Assembly (NCBI RefSeq): GCF_014844095.1
Contig: NZ_CP062163.1
Location: 5,241,501-5,305,500, forward strand
Source: Brevibacillus sp. JNUCC-41
GTDB lineage: Bacteria; Bacillota; Bacilli; Bacillales; DSM-1321
DNA length: 64,000 nt
Reading direction: 5' to 3'
Part shown: piece by piece, positions 1-10,028 of the stretch
Numbering within the stretch: position 1 is the first letter of the stretch
How the letters are laid out: each line of letters starts with the position of its first letter
Translations under genes and position numbers: made by a program
The notes under the pieces: generated by a model
What the model saw: the letters and a program-made list of their open reading frames with translations, nothing else
Database searches by the model: none
What the model was told of the DNA's origin: nothing

Positions 1-73
1 CGGCTTTAATCTTATTATAAAATTCCGTTAATTTCCATATATCAAGGACTTCTTATTTTGTTTCCTAAAAAAA

Positions 74-112
74 AACAAAGACAAGTTGGAAAGAAATCCA
101 ATTGCCTTTGTT
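74..112 (-). terminator. resE terminator
   Basis: An inverted repeat with one mismatch and one bulge lies just beyond the resE stop. On the minus strand it is followed by a run of nine T residues, as in a factor-independent terminator closing the res operon. Confidence 0.75.
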
Positions 113-155
113 TTCTCAGTTCCTTATGAAACAAGATTTTTTGGCAAGCCACCCG

Positions 156-1946
156 TCATTCAGCATTTTCCAAAATTCGAGGCAGGATAAAGCTGAACGT
201 CGTCCCTTTATTAGGTAAACTGTTTACCGAAATGAAGCCATCATGGGCATTGATTATATTTTTTACGATTGCCAAACCCAAACCGGTGCCCGAACGGCCG
301 CGGGTCCTTGCTTTATCCGCTTTATAAAACCTCTCGAATACAAAAGGCAAATCTTCTTCGGGAATTCCAGATCCAGAGTCCCTCACATCAATGATCAGTC
401 CCCTTCGATCACTTGTCCTCTGAATGACATCAATGTTACCGCCCGGAGGAGTATGACGAATCGCATTATCAATTAAATTGGTCAAAACCTGTTCAATGCG
501 GTCCGGATCGAAGTGCCATTGAATTTGATCGTCTTGCATGCTGGCTGATATGGTGATTCCCTTTTCTTTAGCCAGCCCGGAAAACTTACTTGTGATCCTC
601 TTTAAATAAGGAGAAATAGGTACGCATTCATAGCTAAGGTTCATTTTACCCGATTCCAATTTAGCTAGATCGAGGAGATCGTTGACTAAACGGCCCATTC
701 TCAAAGACTCATCATAGATGATGCGGGCCATTTCCACCTTTTCCTCTTCACTGCTCGCAATGTCATCTACGATCGCTTCACTATATCCTTGCAACATTGA
801 AATCGGCGTTCTTAACTCATGTGAGACATTCGCTATGAAATCAGTCCTAAGTTTGTCCATACGTCTTTCATCGCTCATATCCCGTATGATGGCCACTGCT
901 CCCCTAATATTGTCGGCATTTGTATATAGCGGACTGACAATGAATCCCCAATCGCGGCCCTGCAAAGTAATTTCACCGACTTGCTCCTTATCGAAGGACT
1001 CTGATTCATCAAAAAGATTCATCAAAACCAATGGGACATTGACATTATCTTCCCGGTTATAGCCCTTTTCAAAGTACCAGGATTGCAGAAACCTTTCTGC
1101 TGGCGGATTCGTTTCAAGAATTGTGCCATCTTTATTGAAGGTAATGACCCCATCTGCCATACTGCTAAGAATGCTAGAGAGATGTTCCTTTTCCTGACTA
1201 AGTGCATTCATATTGAATTTCAGCTGTTTTCTCATCTGGTTAAACGCTATGGCAAGTTCACCGATCTCATCTTGAGTCAAGATGGGAACCTTTGTATCAA
1301 ATTTCCCCCGGGCAATCGCTAGTGCGGCTTCCCTCATCTTCACCAATGGTGCATTGATTCTTGTAGATAAAAAGAAAGCAAAAATCGTTGTCAAAATAAT
1401 GGCGATGCCTGCTGCTAATAATATGAACTGTGTAGTCGATTTTGTGGTTTCTTCCATGGACTCCAACGATTGAAATAGGAAAACTTCATCCTGTTCCCCA
1501 TTCAATTCAAGTGGAATGCCTACTACGATTGCGGACAATTCCTTATTGTCTGCATCATCGGATAGCGCCATTTCCTTTTTCACAGTCTTTCTTTCCGTAA
1601 AAACCTTGATCAATTCGGAATCATTTTTAATGAGTTCCGGCGTGATTTCGAACTCATTTTCCCCTCCGATTGATGAGAATACCATTTTGTCATCATTAAG
1701 AATGATCATTTTCGTTTCATTGCCTATTAATTCCGAAGCTATTTGTAAAACCTCATTGCTGGACCCCTGGTGTTCATTCGTTACCTTAATGATTTGTTCA
1801 GCGGTTTTGGTTAAATCATTTTCAATATTTTCAATCTGGAAATTCTCAAAGAATTCGACTAGCAGAACGGTTAAAACAATTAGTACAAATGACACGAGCA
1901 ATAGGATCGTTGCCCATAGCTTCCCTACAACACTGCCCCATAGCAT
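156..1946 (-). CDS. resE: Sensor histidine kinase ResE
   Basis: Membrane sensor kinase that phosphorylates ResD in response to oxygen limitation and nitric oxide, controlling anaerobic and cytochrome genes. The 596-residue protein has a membrane segment near residues 10-31, an extracytoplasmic sensor domain to about 172, a second membrane segment near 173-193, a HAMP linker (about 195-247), a PAS-like region (about 258-355), a HisKA domain with phosphoacceptor His376 in the motif SHELRTP, and a HATPase domain containing the N box LIDNAIRHT and glycine boxes. Its ATG overlaps the resD stop (ATGA), so the two are translationally coupled. Family length and order match B. subtilis ResE. Confidence 0.96.
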   Translation of the reverse strand: MLWGSVVGKLWATILLLVSFVLIVLTVLLVEFFENFQIENIENDLTKTAEQIIKVTNEHQGSSNEVLQIASELIGNETKMIILNDDKMVFSSIGGENEFEITPELIKNDSELIKVFTERKTVKKEMALSDDADNKELSAIVVGIPLELNGEQDEVFLFQSLESMEETTKSTTQFILLAAGIAIILTTIFAFFLSTRINAPLVKMREAALAIARGKFDTKVPILTQDEIGELAIAFNQMRKQLKFNMNALSQEKEHLSSILSSMADGVITFNKDGTILETNPPAERFLQSWYFEKGYNREDNVNVPLVLMNLFDESESFDKEQVGEITLQGRDWGFIVSPLYTNADNIRGAVAIIRDMSDERRMDKLRTDFIANVSHELRTPISMLQGYSEAIVDDIASSEEEKVEMARIIYDESLRMGRLVNDLLDLAKLESGKMNLSYECVPISPYLKRITSKFSGLAKEKGITISASMQDDQIQWHFDPDRIEQVLTNLIDNAIRHTPPGGNIDVIQRTSDRRGLIIDVRDSGSGIPEEDLPFVFERFYKADKARTRGRSGTGLGLAIVKNIINAHDGFISVNSLPNKGTTFSFILPRILENAE

Positions 1947-2662
1947 CAGTCATTAATGACTTCGAACTTGTAACCTACACCCCAAACAGTGACAATCATC
2001 TTAGCTGCGTTTTCGGATATGCGGTTTAATTTTTCACGTAAGCGTTTAACATGCGTGTCAACAGTTCGAAGATCCCCAAAGAATTCATAGTGCCACACTT
2101 CTTTTAACAATTGCTCCCGGTCGAAAACCTTATCTGGGGATTTCGCCAAGAAATATAATAATTCATATTCTTTGGGTGTTAATGAGACCTCTTTGTTATC
2201 GGCAAGAACACGGTGAGCATCATTATCAATGGTTAGATGCGAGAAGACGATCACATCTTTTGCCGTCGTTTCCGTCTGCATGTAACTAGTGCTTGAAGAG
2301 CGACGTAATAAAGCTTTAACCCTTAATACGACTTCACGGGGACTGAACGGCTTTACGATATAATCATCGGTCCCCACTTCGAATCCTTGAACGCGGTTCA
2401 CTTCTTCCCCTTTAGCAGTCAGCATGATAATCGGTGTCGTTTTCTTTTCCCTTAATTCACGGCAAACTTCGATTCCATCTTTACCAGGCATCATAATATC
2501 CAATAAAATTAAATCATACTCATTTTCAAGGGCTTTTGTTAAAGCCATATCTCCATTTTCGGCTTCATCGATTATGTATTCTTCTCTTTCCAAATACATC
2601 TTTAGCAGCCGGCGGATTCTTTCCTCATCATCCACCACGAGAATTTTTATAGCATTATACAT
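1946..2662 (-). CDS. resD: Response regulator ResD
   Basis: OmpR/PhoB-family transcription factor, the partner of ResE. The 238 residues comprise a receiver domain with the acidic pair in LVVDDEE, phosphoacceptor Asp55 in LLDIMMPG and the conserved Lys in the IVKPF motif, then a winged-helix DNA-binding domain (about 135-235, ending VWGVGYKFE). It is known in Bacillus to activate resA, ctaA, fnr and nitrate/nitrite genes. It follows resC after about 295 bp, a gap that could hold a separate promoter, and overlaps resE by four bases. Confidence 0.97.
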   Translation of the reverse strand: MYNAIKILVVDDEERIRRLLKMYLEREEYIIDEAENGDMALTKALENEYDLILLDIMMPGKDGIEVCRELREKKTTPIIMLTAKGEEVNRVQGFEVGTDDYIVKPFSPREVVLRVKALLRRSSSTSYMQTETTAKDVIVFSHLTIDNDAHRVLADNKEVSLTPKEYELLYFLAKSPDKVFDREQLLKEVWHYEFFGDLRTVDTHVKRLREKLNRISENAAKMIVTVWGVGYKFEVIND

Positions 2663-2957
2663 TATGTAATCAGCCTCCTATCCTATATTCTACAAAATGA
2701 AAACTTCCATGACTAATACTTTTTCCTTATAAAGTACGATAAAGAGCCATTTTTGCTTGGCTTCCATGAACCTTTCACCATTTTGTCACAAAAAAAGGCT
2801 TCGAGCGCTCACTAAAAGTTCATAAATGCCATTTCACCGAAATATCCTTATTAATGGCATTGACTGAAAAAGGGATCATTCTCTAGAAAAATCGATAAGC
2901 CAACTCCTCGACGTTTCTATCAAAAGACCCCCTTCATTTAAATATTACAATACAGAA

Positions 2958-4136
2958 TCAAGCATATGAATGCAAACCAGCAATAACAAGATTGACGAAT
3001 ATCAAGTTAAACATAATGATGGCAAAACCGATGACGGCAAGCCAAGCTGATTTTTCCCCTTGCCATCCCTTTGACATGCGCAGATGCAAGAAAGCTGCAT
3101 AAAACAACCAAGTAACCAGTGCCCAGACCTCTTTCGGATCCCAGCCCCAGAATCGTGTCCAGGCCACTTGAGCCCAGATCATTGCAAAAATGAGGGCACC
3201 GAGAGTGAAAATCGGAAAACCGATAAGGACCGAACGATAGCTAATCTCGTCCAATAAATTCAAATTCACATTTTTAACGATCGGTTTAATCAATGCTGCC
3301 ACTCTTTTACGAGCAATCAACCTTATTAAACCATACAAGATGAGCCCTATACCGAATGACCAAAGTACAGTATTCAGTTTCTTGGCATTGATCAGTGCAG
3401 GCATGTCCACCAGTGGTTCAAATCGATCAGTCTCGATAAGTTTCCCTTCATTGGGACCAACCAATGCCGGTAGGTTGAATTCCTGTTTGACCTCGGCTCC
3501 GTGTTTATCGACCCAATCAAAATTCGCCTTATAATCCATCACAGCAAAAGAAGAAGTGATGATGACGAACCCGATGGTACAGACTAATGTGAACATGATG
3601 CCTTCAAGCCAGAACGTTCTTTTGCTTGATTGTGTCTGATCGACGAATTTGATTAAATAAATGATGGCAGTAACGAAACTAATGGCAAGGATCGACTGTC
3701 CTGCCGCTGCAGTCGTTACATGAATATGAAGCCAATCGCTCTGCAATGCAGGAATGAGTGGCGATATCTCTGTAGGGAACATACTTGCATATGCGATTAT
3801 CAATAACGCAATCGGTAAAGCGAATAGCCCAAGGGCAGGTGTTTTATAAAGAAAATAAATTAATATGAAAGCACCGACCAGCATCATTCCGAAAAAGGTC
3901 GTAAATTCAAACAGGTTACTTACCGGGGCATGGCCGGCAGCAATCCATCTAGTGATGAAATACCCAATTTGAGCCACGAAACCGAAAATGGTGATGAAAA
4001 TGCCCAGTTTAGCCCATTTGTTTTGTTTCTTTTCCTCCGCTCCTCGTTTATCCTTGATCGATCCGCCAAAGAAAAAGGTAGCGACAAGATATAATAAGAA
4101 AGCTGCATATAAAAAGTTACTGCTCAATTCAGCCAT
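2958..4136 (-). CDS. resC: Cytochrome c biogenesis protein ResC (CcsA/CcsB type)
   Basis: Polytopic membrane protein of system II cytochrome c maturation, acting with ResB to present haem to apocytochrome c on the outer face of the membrane. The 392 residues contain about eight hydrophobic segments and the tryptophan-rich haem-handling motif [14 protein letters not shown] near residue 330, with conserved histidines in flanking loops. Its start overlaps the end of resB by 8 bp. The length equals that of B. subtilis ResC. Names vary (CcsA, CcsB) between databases; the family assignment is secure. Confidence 0.95.
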   Translation of the reverse strand: MAELSSNFLYAAFLLYLVATFFFGGSIKDKRGAEEKKQNKWAKLGIFITIFGFVAQIGYFITRWIAAGHAPVSNLFEFTTFFGMMLVGAFILIYFLYKTPALGLFALPIALLIIAYASMFPTEISPLIPALQSDWLHIHVTTAAAGQSILAISFVTAIIYLIKFVDQTQSSKRTFWLEGIMFTLVCTIGFVIITSSFAVMDYKANFDWVDKHGAEVKQEFNLPALVGPNEGKLIETDRFEPLVDMPALINAKKLNTVLWSFGIGLILYGLIRLIARKRVAALIKPIVKNVNLNLLDEISYRSVLIGFPIFTLGALIFAMIWAQVAWTRFWGWDPKEVWALVTWLFYAAFLHLRMSKGWQGEKSAWLAVIGFAIIMFNLIFVNLVIAGLHSYA

Positions 4137-5778
4137 TTAAAACTTCCCCCTTACTAGAAGATTTCTCATCTTCAAGTTGATCCATTGGTTCGGAAAGTGA
4201 TGTCGATTCTATCGCTTGTTTTATATCTCTTTTAATACCGTGCCAGTTTTTGTTTGTATGGCCGGCCATTAATATCTCATCATCTTTCCTCTTAATCCAT
4301 ATACGCCGGTGATTCCAATAAGACCCTTGGACAACTCCGATCATGAAAATGATTCCACCCGTGAATAATATCCAAAGCGTTAAATCCTTCCTGACTGTCA
4401 AAGCCGTGACATCTTGGGTTTCCACACCATTAAAAGCCATTTTATAAGTATTTTCCCCTAAAGGCTCCACAGTCTCCTTAATCGCCACGAAACTGACCTC
4501 ACCCTCTGGCTTATCCGGGGTATGCATTTTAAAGATAAATGCTGGATTATTCGGAATCTTCGATATCGTTCTTGGTTCACCTTTTTCATCGAACTCGAAA
4601 TCGGGGAAGTAACTGATCAAGTCAACGGAATATCCTTCTTTCAACTCGTATTTCTTTTGTGGATTGTTCAAATCAACCTTTAAGCTTCCATATTTCTCTT
4701 CGGTTTTTTTATTTATCAAATTAAAAGACATCATACTGAGCTCATCCAGTTTATAGTCTACTTGGTAGAGGGCATAATGATCATGTTTCAGAGGTTCATT
4801 GACTTTGATTTTATAATCTTTAAGTTTAACAAGGTCCACTTTTTCCCCTGGTAAGGTTTCTCCCTTGCGCTCATACAACGTAACATCGGATTGATAGGTT
4901 TTTGCGATCGTACCGGTTTTATCAATTGCAGCACTGTACTGCTCATCTTCATCATTCTCTTTGTCATACACCTCTAAGGTAAATTCATTATTCTGGAGGT
5001 AATATTCACCATTTGTACCCGGGATTTCTTTTCTCTCGCCTTCACGCAGCCAAAGTACTTTGTCGATATACATCCCAGGGACAGAACGCAATAATGCTCC
5101 AATTAAGAAAATGATAAGTCCAATATGATTAACATATGGTCCCCAACGTGAAAAACGACCCTTTTCGGCAAGTATATGACCGTTCTCCTCACGTATATGA
5201 TAACGCTGCCTTTTTAGTCTATCCTTTACTTCTTCAAGGTTTATATCTTGGTCTTCAAGCTTTGTCACCCCATAAATCCGCTGACGTTTCATGAAACCGT
5301 CATGACGTGTGACCCCTTGTTTTTTTAACGATCGATATAATGGAAAGAACCGATCGATACTGGCAATCAATAGTGATATGCCCAGCATGCCTATGATAAT
5401 CAGATACCACCATGAACTATACAAGTTATGGAACCCGAGTTCATAATACACTCTTCCGAACCAGCCGTATTCCAGTTCATAATGCTCTGCAGGCGTAGCT
5501 GTTGAAGGGATGTACATTTCCTGAGGTAAAATCGTCCCGATGGCTGAAGCGATCAAGGCAATGACAATGAGCGTCACCCCTACCTTAACGGAAGAAAAGA
5601 AGTTCCATATTTTATCGATGATCGTTTTTTTATATGTTTGTGAACGCCTGGCACTTCCTTCATATCTCATATCAATAAGCTTGTTTTCTCGTTCGTTACC
5701 AAGCACCATTCCGCATTTCCCACAAATATTTGTGCCAAACGGATTTATATGACCACAATCGCATTTTACTTCTTTCAT
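4129..5778 (-). CDS. resB: Cytochrome c biogenesis protein ResB
   Basis: The 549-residue partner of ResC in system II haem delivery. The N terminus carries a small zinc-ribbon-like CxC/CxxC pair (CDCGH and CGKCG) seen in Bacillus ResB proteins. It is followed by three membrane segments near residues 70-90, 125-145 and 215-235, a large extracytoplasmic domain, and a final membrane segment near 480-500 before a charged cytoplasmic tail. It lies 18 bp after resA and overlaps resC, so the genes form one operon. Confidence 0.95.
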   Translation of the reverse strand: MKEVKCDCGHINPFGTNICGKCGMVLGNERENKLIDMRYEGSARRSQTYKKTIIDKIWNFFSSVKVGVTLIVIALIASAIGTILPQEMYIPSTATPAEHYELEYGWFGRVYYELGFHNLYSSWWYLIIIGMLGISLLIASIDRFFPLYRSLKKQGVTRHDGFMKRQRIYGVTKLEDQDINLEEVKDRLKRQRYHIREENGHILAEKGRFSRWGPYVNHIGLIIFLIGALLRSVPGMYIDKVLWLREGERKEIPGTNGEYYLQNNEFTLEVYDKENDEDEQYSAAIDKTGTIAKTYQSDVTLYERKGETLPGEKVDLVKLKDYKIKVNEPLKHDHYALYQVDYKLDELSMMSFNLINKKTEEKYGSLKVDLNNPQKKYELKEGYSVDLISYFPDFEFDEKGEPRTISKIPNNPAFIFKMHTPDKPEGEVSFVAIKETVEPLGENTYKMAFNGVETQDVTALTVRKDLTLWILFTGGIIFMIGVVQGSYWNHRRIWIKRKDDEILMAGHTNKNWHGIKRDIKQAIESTSLSEPMDQLEDEKSSSKGEVLNG

Positions 5779-5796
5779 GTCAAAAACTCCCCAATA

Positions 5797-6327
5797 TTAT
5801 GGTTTAATTCTCTCCATATGTTTTTGGATGCTCTCTTCTGTCAAAGCTCCGGTGATGATATCTATCACTTTCCCCTCTTTATCGACCAAAAAGGTGACAG
5901 GCAATATATCCACGCGATAAGCATTTTCCACTTCCCTACCTTTATCGATCAGGACAGGAAAGGTCAGATCATGCTTTGTAATGAAATTATTGACAGCATA
6001 GTCAGATTCCCCGACATTTACCGCCAATATTTCAACGCCCTGTTCTTTAAAGTTTTTATATTGATTGTCCATATAAGGCATTTCGTATTCACACGGCTTG
6101 CAATATGTACCCCAGAAGTTCAGGAAGACGCCTTTTCCCTTGTAATCGGAAAGTTTATGCTCTTTGCCTTCCATATCAGTCAAGACGAAATTCGGTGCAT
6201 CGGATCCTTTTCTCAGACTTTCATTCTTATCTTTAGTGAAGTTCGTATAAAGGGCAAACACTAAAGCTGCACCTAAAAGCAGAAGAATGATGGTTCTGCT
6301 AATCAGGCGTCGCTTCTTTTTATCCAT
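5797..6327 (-). CDS. resA: Thiol-disulfide oxidoreductase ResA
   Basis: Membrane-anchored extracytoplasmic thioredoxin-like protein that reduces the cysteines of apocytochrome c before haem ligation. The 176 residues start with a basic stretch and a signal-anchor helix (about 11-28), followed by an AlkA/TlpA-type thioredoxin fold with the active site WGTYCKPC and the cis-proline region DILPVTF. B. subtilis ResA has CEPC, so the second X residue is conserved and the first differs. First gene of the res operon, with a good GGAGGATC ribosome binding site before the ATG. Confidence 0.96.
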   Translation of the reverse strand: MDKKKRRLISRTIILLLLGAALVFALYTNFTKDKNESLRKGSDAPNFVLTDMEGKEHKLSDYKGKGVFLNFWGTYCKPCEYEMPYMDNQYKNFKEQGVEILAVNVGESDYAVNNFITKHDLTFPVLIDKGREVENAYRVDILPVTFLVDKEGKVIDIITGALTEESIQKHMERIKP

Positions 6328-6465
6328 AGAGATCCTCCTAAGGCCACACTAAATTTAACCATACCATTATACCATTTAACGCCATGTCCTTTTTATTTAC
6401 ATTTCTGAAGGTTTTGTGACATTCTTTCCTGATTCATGAAGGAAAAGGTATTTACAGGTTGTTTT

Positions 6466-6503
6466 CCACCACCCATTCTTCCAGGTGAAGAATGGGGTAG
6501 TGG
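6466..6503 (-). terminator. Hairpin between rluB and resA
   Basis: A near-perfect inverted repeat (arms starting CCACCACCC and ending GGGGTAGTGG, one bulge) lies 34 bp beyond the rluB stop and 139 bp before resA. It has only a weak T-rich tail on the minus strand. It could terminate rluB transcripts or attenuate read-through into resA. Confidence 0.5.
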
Positions 6504-6536
6504 TTTCAACCTATTAATACAGGGGAAAATTCTTTC

Positions 6537-7277
6537 TTACATTCTCCGCTGTTTAGGTTCGGTCGTTGCTAAAGTCCGCATTAATTTAACTTCATGTGGA
6601 GTCAGCTCCCGGGAATCTCCTGCTGTTAAACCGTCCAAGGTCAAGAAACCATATTGTTCCCTCTTCAATTTAATGACGGGATGGCCAATTGCTTCGAACA
6701 TCCGGCGGACTTGCCTGTTCCTGCCTTCATGTATTGTAATTTCAACTATCGCCGTTTCCTTTTTCTTGTCGGTAGACAATACCCTTGTCTTGGCTGGTGC
6801 AGTCTTGCCATCCTCCAACTTGATACCTTTATCCAACTTTTTCAAGCTTTCACGCAAAGGCATCCCTTTCACTTTTGCCACATACACTTTATCCACTTCA
6901 TGCTTAGGATGCATTAACGTGTTTGCGAATTCCCCGTCATTGGTTAAAATCAATAAGCCCGAAGTATCGTAATCCAAGCGGCCAACTGGATAAATCCGCT
7001 CATTGATGTAAGGGAAAAAGTCAGTTACGACTTTTCTATTCTTATCATCAGAAACTGCCGAAATGACGCCGCGCGGTTTATAGAATAGGAAATAAACCGG
7101 GGCTTCTTTTTCTAGCGGGACTTCATTAACCTCAACTTTATCATTAGGTCCAACTTTCACACCTAATTCCTTCACTACTTTGCCGTTCACCTTTACCTTA
7201 CCTTCTAAAATCAACTCTTCTGCTTTACGGCGGGAAGCCAGTCCAGCATGTGCTATCACCTTTTGTAATCGTTCCAT
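6537..7277 (-). CDS. rluB: 23S rRNA pseudouridine(2605) synthase RluB
   Basis: RsuA/RluB-family pseudouridine synthase modifying 23S rRNA in the cytoplasm. The 246 residues have an N-terminal S4 RNA-binding domain (about 3-60), then the catalytic domain with the aspartate-containing motif GRLDYDTSGLL near residue 100 and the later GRNRQVRRM motif. Start ATG is preceded by GGGGTGAAG at suitable spacing. The gene sits between the spm and res operons as in B. subtilis (ypuL). Confidence 0.95.
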   Translation of the reverse strand: MERLQKVIAHAGLASRRKAEELILEGKVKVNGKVVKELGVKVGPNDKVEVNEVPLEKEAPVYFLFYKPRGVISAVSDDKNRKVVTDFFPYINERIYPVGRLDYDTSGLLILTNDGEFANTLMHPKHEVDKVYVAKVKGMPLRESLKKLDKGIKLEDGKTAPAKTRVLSTDKKKETAIVEITIHEGRNRQVRRMFEAIGHPVIKLKREQYGFLTLDGLTAGDSRELTPHEVKLMRTLATTEPKQRRM

Positions 7278-7548
7278 CTATCTTCACCCCATAGTATAAT
7301 CATTCGTTTGTTATTGTCTATACATACACAATCATACAATTATTACATATTGAGAGGCAAAAACAAAAGGTTTTTCGCGAATAAGAGCTTTTCTTTTATT
7401 ATTACACCAATAATGGGACGGTTAAATGGGTTGGTTTCCATAATGAGTGTAACATAGCTTATTTTTCCATACAAAAAAATGTTTCTTTTGGATGAAAGTT
7501 CGTTTCCGTTTAAAAATGGAGAGCTTAACATAGCCGATTGTTTAAGAA
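7278..7548. other. Intergenic region between rluB and spmB
   Basis: About 270 bp of AT-rich DNA that should contain the rluB promoter. I see no convincing gene: the reading frame on the minus strand (7343-7582) has no ribosome binding site and runs through the spmB terminator. Confidence 0.5.
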
Positions 7549-7585
7549 AAAAAGACAAAAAAAAAGAAATGGAATCGCCCATTTC
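7549..7585 (-). terminator. spmB terminator
   Basis: A short stem (GAAATGG / CCATTTC, loop of six) lies 9 bp after the spmB stop and is followed on the minus strand by a long, almost unbroken T run. Confidence 0.75.
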
Positions 7586-7593
7586 CCTAGCCT

Positions 7594-8133
7594 TTAATTC
7601 ATACCGAAAACCAATGTAACGACGATAACGGCAGCTATGATGCCGATCAAGTCTGCCAAAAGACCGACCTTTAGGGCATCACCCATTTTTTTGATCCCGA
7701 CAGCTCCAAAATAAACGGTCAATACATAGAAGGTGGTATCTGTACTTCCCTGAATCGTGGCAGCCAAGCGCCCAATAAAGGAATCCGGTCCATAAACAGA
7801 TATCAGGTCGCTGGTCATTCCTAAAGCGGCTGTTCCGGATATTGGTCTAATGATCGCAAGGGGTAAAACCTCAGACGGAAAATGAAGAAGGGAAAGCAAG
7901 GGGTGCAGTGATTGTACAATGAAGTCCAATGCCCCCGATGCCCTAAATACTGAAATCGCCACTAGCATCCCTACCAGAAAAGGGATGAGGGAAAAAGACA
8001 TGCTGATTCCTTCTTTCCCCCCCTCAACGAAGGTCTCATAGGTGGGGACTCTTTTCAATGTTCCGTACAGTAATATACAGAGGATCAAAATCGGTATCAT
8101 CCAAATTGAAATGGTGGTCATCCAGTGCAACAT
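7594..8133 (-). CDS. spmB: Spore maturation protein SpmB
   Basis: Small polytopic membrane protein (179 residues) required with SpmA for full spore core dehydration. It carries a nucleoside-recognition (Gate) domain with several hydrophobic helices and the conserved stretches RPISGTAALGM and QGSTDTTFYVLTVYFGAVG. Expressed in the mother cell in B. subtilis. Its start lies 1 bp after the spmA stop and its ribosome binding site is inside spmA, so translation is coupled. Confidence 0.95.
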   Translation of the reverse strand: MLHWMTTISIWMIPILILCILLYGTLKRVPTYETFVEGGKEGISMSFSLIPFLVGMLVAISVFRASGALDFIVQSLHPLLSLLHFPSEVLPLAIIRPISGTAALGMTSDLISVYGPDSFIGRLAATIQGSTDTTFYVLTVYFGAVGIKKMGDALKVGLLADLIGIIAAVIVVTLVFGMN

Positions 8134-8134
8134 C

Positions 8135-8728
8135 CTATTCCCTCCCGCTCCTCTTTCTCTTGTAATAAAAATATCGATCTATCGCGATTCCTCCAACTGC
8201 AGAAATGGCCGTTGCTATTATGGTCGGAAAAACGATGTCCGTCGGGGAGTGGGCATCGTAATTCATGCGGATAGCAATGACTGTAGTCGGAATCAACGTT
8301 ACGCTTGAAGTATTGATGGCTAAAAAAGTGACCATCGAGCGGCTGACCGTTGCTTTTCCCCCATTTAGTTTCTTTAGCTGTTCCATGGCTTTTATACCAA
8401 GAGGCGTAGCTGCATTCCCCAATCCAAATGTGTTTGCCATCATATTGGAAAGTATATACCCCATAGCGGGATGATTGGGAGGCACTTCAGGGAATAGCCA
8501 TCTCATGAACGGCTTGAACAAATTGGATAGTTTATCTAACAGCCCTGATTCCTCCGCTATTTTCATCAAACCCAGCCAAAAGACAAGTATGCTCATCAGT
8601 CCCAGGCAAAGGGTGACCGCTTCCTTTGCGCTGACAAATAGAGCTTCATTCACCTGGTCCATCGTCCCATTGATCATGCCAAAGACAATACCGATTACAA
8701 ACATCCCGACCCAAATGTAATTAACCAT
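8135..8728 (-). CDS. spmA: Spore maturation protein SpmA
   Basis: Membrane protein (197 residues) acting with SpmB in spore dehydration. It shows the Gate-domain signatures LVFWLGLMKIAE, HPAMGYILSN and FGLGNAATPLGIKAME. The reading frame is open 29 codons further upstream, but the ATG chosen here gives the MVNYIWVG N terminus matching B. subtilis SpmA and is preceded by GGGAATCGG. With this start it overlaps the end of dacB by 8 bp, consistent with a dacB-spmA-spmB operon. Confidence 0.94.
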   Translation of the reverse strand: MVNYIWVGMFVIGIVFGMINGTMDQVNEALFVSAKEAVTLCLGLMSILVFWLGLMKIAEESGLLDKLSNLFKPFMRWLFPEVPPNHPAMGYILSNMMANTFGLGNAATPLGIKAMEQLKKLNGGKATVSRSMVTFLAINTSSVTLIPTTVIAIRMNYDAHSPTDIVFPTIIATAISAVGGIAIDRYFYYKRKRSGRE

Positions 8729-9881
8729 TGCGTCCGATTCCCAATACCGCTTCAAATACCTCAGCCCATGAAGATTGGAATGATTGTTGCTTGAAGCTTT
8801 CTTTTGATTCCCCATAAAAAATCGAACGACTACCTATTTTCTTTCCATCAAGATAGATGGATGCTCTGCCGACCACTGCTGGGATTTTCCTTTTATCCTT
8901 CCAAGCCCTCTTTGGCTTCAACAATTTCATTTGCACATTGACCAACTTTCTCTCTTCTTTTGTCAGTGGGTATGAAAAATCATTTTTAATGTAGACATGC
9001 CCTTTATATATTTTATTTTCCATATTCTTTACCATGCCTTCAGGTAAAATTTCTGTTGGCTTATAATCCTTAAATGCGGATTCGTACATTTGAATATGAT
9101 CATTCCAATCATCCGGACCATTCAATGTCACAGCAATCAGGTCATGCCCGTCTTTTGTTGCGGTTGTGACCAAGGTACGTTTTGCTAGTTTGGTATACCC
9201 TGTTTTCCCCCCTGTGCAATACTCATACAATTGTGTAAGTAGGCGGTTTTTGTTCTTCCATACATAATCCCATTGTTCTGTGGAATTAGGTGCCCTGTGT
9301 TCCTTTGTGCCGGCAATCTTTGCATACGTTTCATTTTGCATGGCATAACGAGTGAGTATCGCCATATCATATGCGGTTGAATAATGGTTTTTCGTATTGT
9401 CCAAACCATGTGGATTTGAAAAATGGGTATTTTTCATCCCGATTTCTTCCGCCTTTTGATTCATCATCCACACGAATCCATCCAGGCTTCCCCCAACCTT
9501 TTCGCTGATTGCGACTGCTGCATCATTACCTGAACGAAGCATCAAACCATAAACCAAATCTTCGAGCTTAATTCTTTCTCCTTCTTTTAAATAAAGTGAC
9601 GAGCCCTCCGTCCCGAAGGCATTGCTGCTAACCTTCACTTTTTCATCCATTAGTCCCGATTCAATAGCCAAGATAGCCGTCATTATTTTCGTAATGCTTG
9701 CTATGCGGTTCTTTTCATGAGCATTCACTTCATATATGACCCTTCCGCTATCCTCATCCATTAAAATCGCACTATGGGCACTTACGGATACATTTGCATT
9801 GGCGCTTTGTACGGGTGCCATAAAAGACAACAGGAGAATGACGATACACAAACTTGATAACCCTTTATATGGAAAACGCAT
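8721..9881 (-). CDS. dacB: D-alanyl-D-alanine carboxypeptidase DacB (spore cortex)
   Basis: Penicillin-binding protein 5* that trims stem peptides of spore cortex peptidoglycan from the mother-cell side. The 386-residue protein begins with a signal peptide (cleavage after about residue 29) and has the three serine-peptidase motifs of the S11 family: SITK near residue 63, SGN near 116 and KTG near 225. A C-terminal PBP5-C-like domain follows. A sigma-E-like promoter lies just upstream, fitting the mother-cell expression known for this operon. Confidence 0.94.
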   Translation of the reverse strand: MRFPYKGLSSLCIVILLLSFMAPVQSANANVSVSAHSAILMDEDSGRVIYEVNAHEKNRIASITKIMTAILAIESGLMDEKVKVSSNAFGTEGSSLYLKEGERIKLEDLVYGLMLRSGNDAAVAISEKVGGSLDGFVWMMNQKAEEIGMKNTHFSNPHGLDNTKNHYSTAYDMAILTRYAMQNETYAKIAGTKEHRAPNSTEQWDYVWKNKNRLLTQLYEYCTGGKTGYTKLAKRTLVTTATKDGHDLIAVTLNGPDDWNDHIQMYESAFKDYKPTEILPEGMVKNMENKIYKGHVYIKNDFSYPLTKEERKLVNVQMKLLKPKRAWKDKRKIPAVVGRASIYLDGKKIGSRSIFYGESKESFKQQSFQSSWAEVFEAVLGIGRNG

Positions 9882-9916
9882 GAGTGCCCCCTCGTCTCTT
9901 TACTTGTTTTTGTACA

Positions 9917-9944
9917 AGTTTATGCAAATGGACAAGGGTTATGA
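9917..9944 (-). promoter_or_regulatory. Sigma-E-like promoter of dacB-spmAB
   Basis: On the minus strand a TCATAAC box and a CATAAACT box are separated by 13 bp, about 36 bp before the dacB ATG. This approximates the sigma-E pattern (ATA-type -35, CATACAAT-type -10). Known sigma-E control of dacB in B. subtilis supports it. Confidence 0.5.
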
Positions 9945-9993
9945 ATAAAAGAATGTAAACCTTCATGATATCTATTGATTTTCAACATAAAAA

Positions 9994-10019
9994 AAATCGA
10001 TAGGGGCCCCTATCGATTT
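9994..10019 (-). terminator. Terminator of the AhpF-like gene
   Basis: A 26-bp perfect palindrome (AAATCGATAGGGG and its complement) lies 9 bp beyond the stop of the AhpF-like gene. On the minus strand it is followed by a T run, so it should terminate that gene before dacB. Confidence 0.8.
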
Positions 10020-10028
10020 AGTGTTCTA

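Noticed and set aside
5749..6264. Long plus-strand frame (171 codons) across resA
   Set aside because: Antisense shadow of resA, which has clear thioredoxin motifs and operon context.
6436..6972. Plus-strand frame (178 codons) across rluB
   Set aside because: Antisense shadow of rluB; no ribosome binding site.
7343..7582. Minus-strand 79-codon frame between rluB and spmB
   Set aside because: No ribosome binding site, low-complexity Phe/Lys product, overlaps the spmB terminator.
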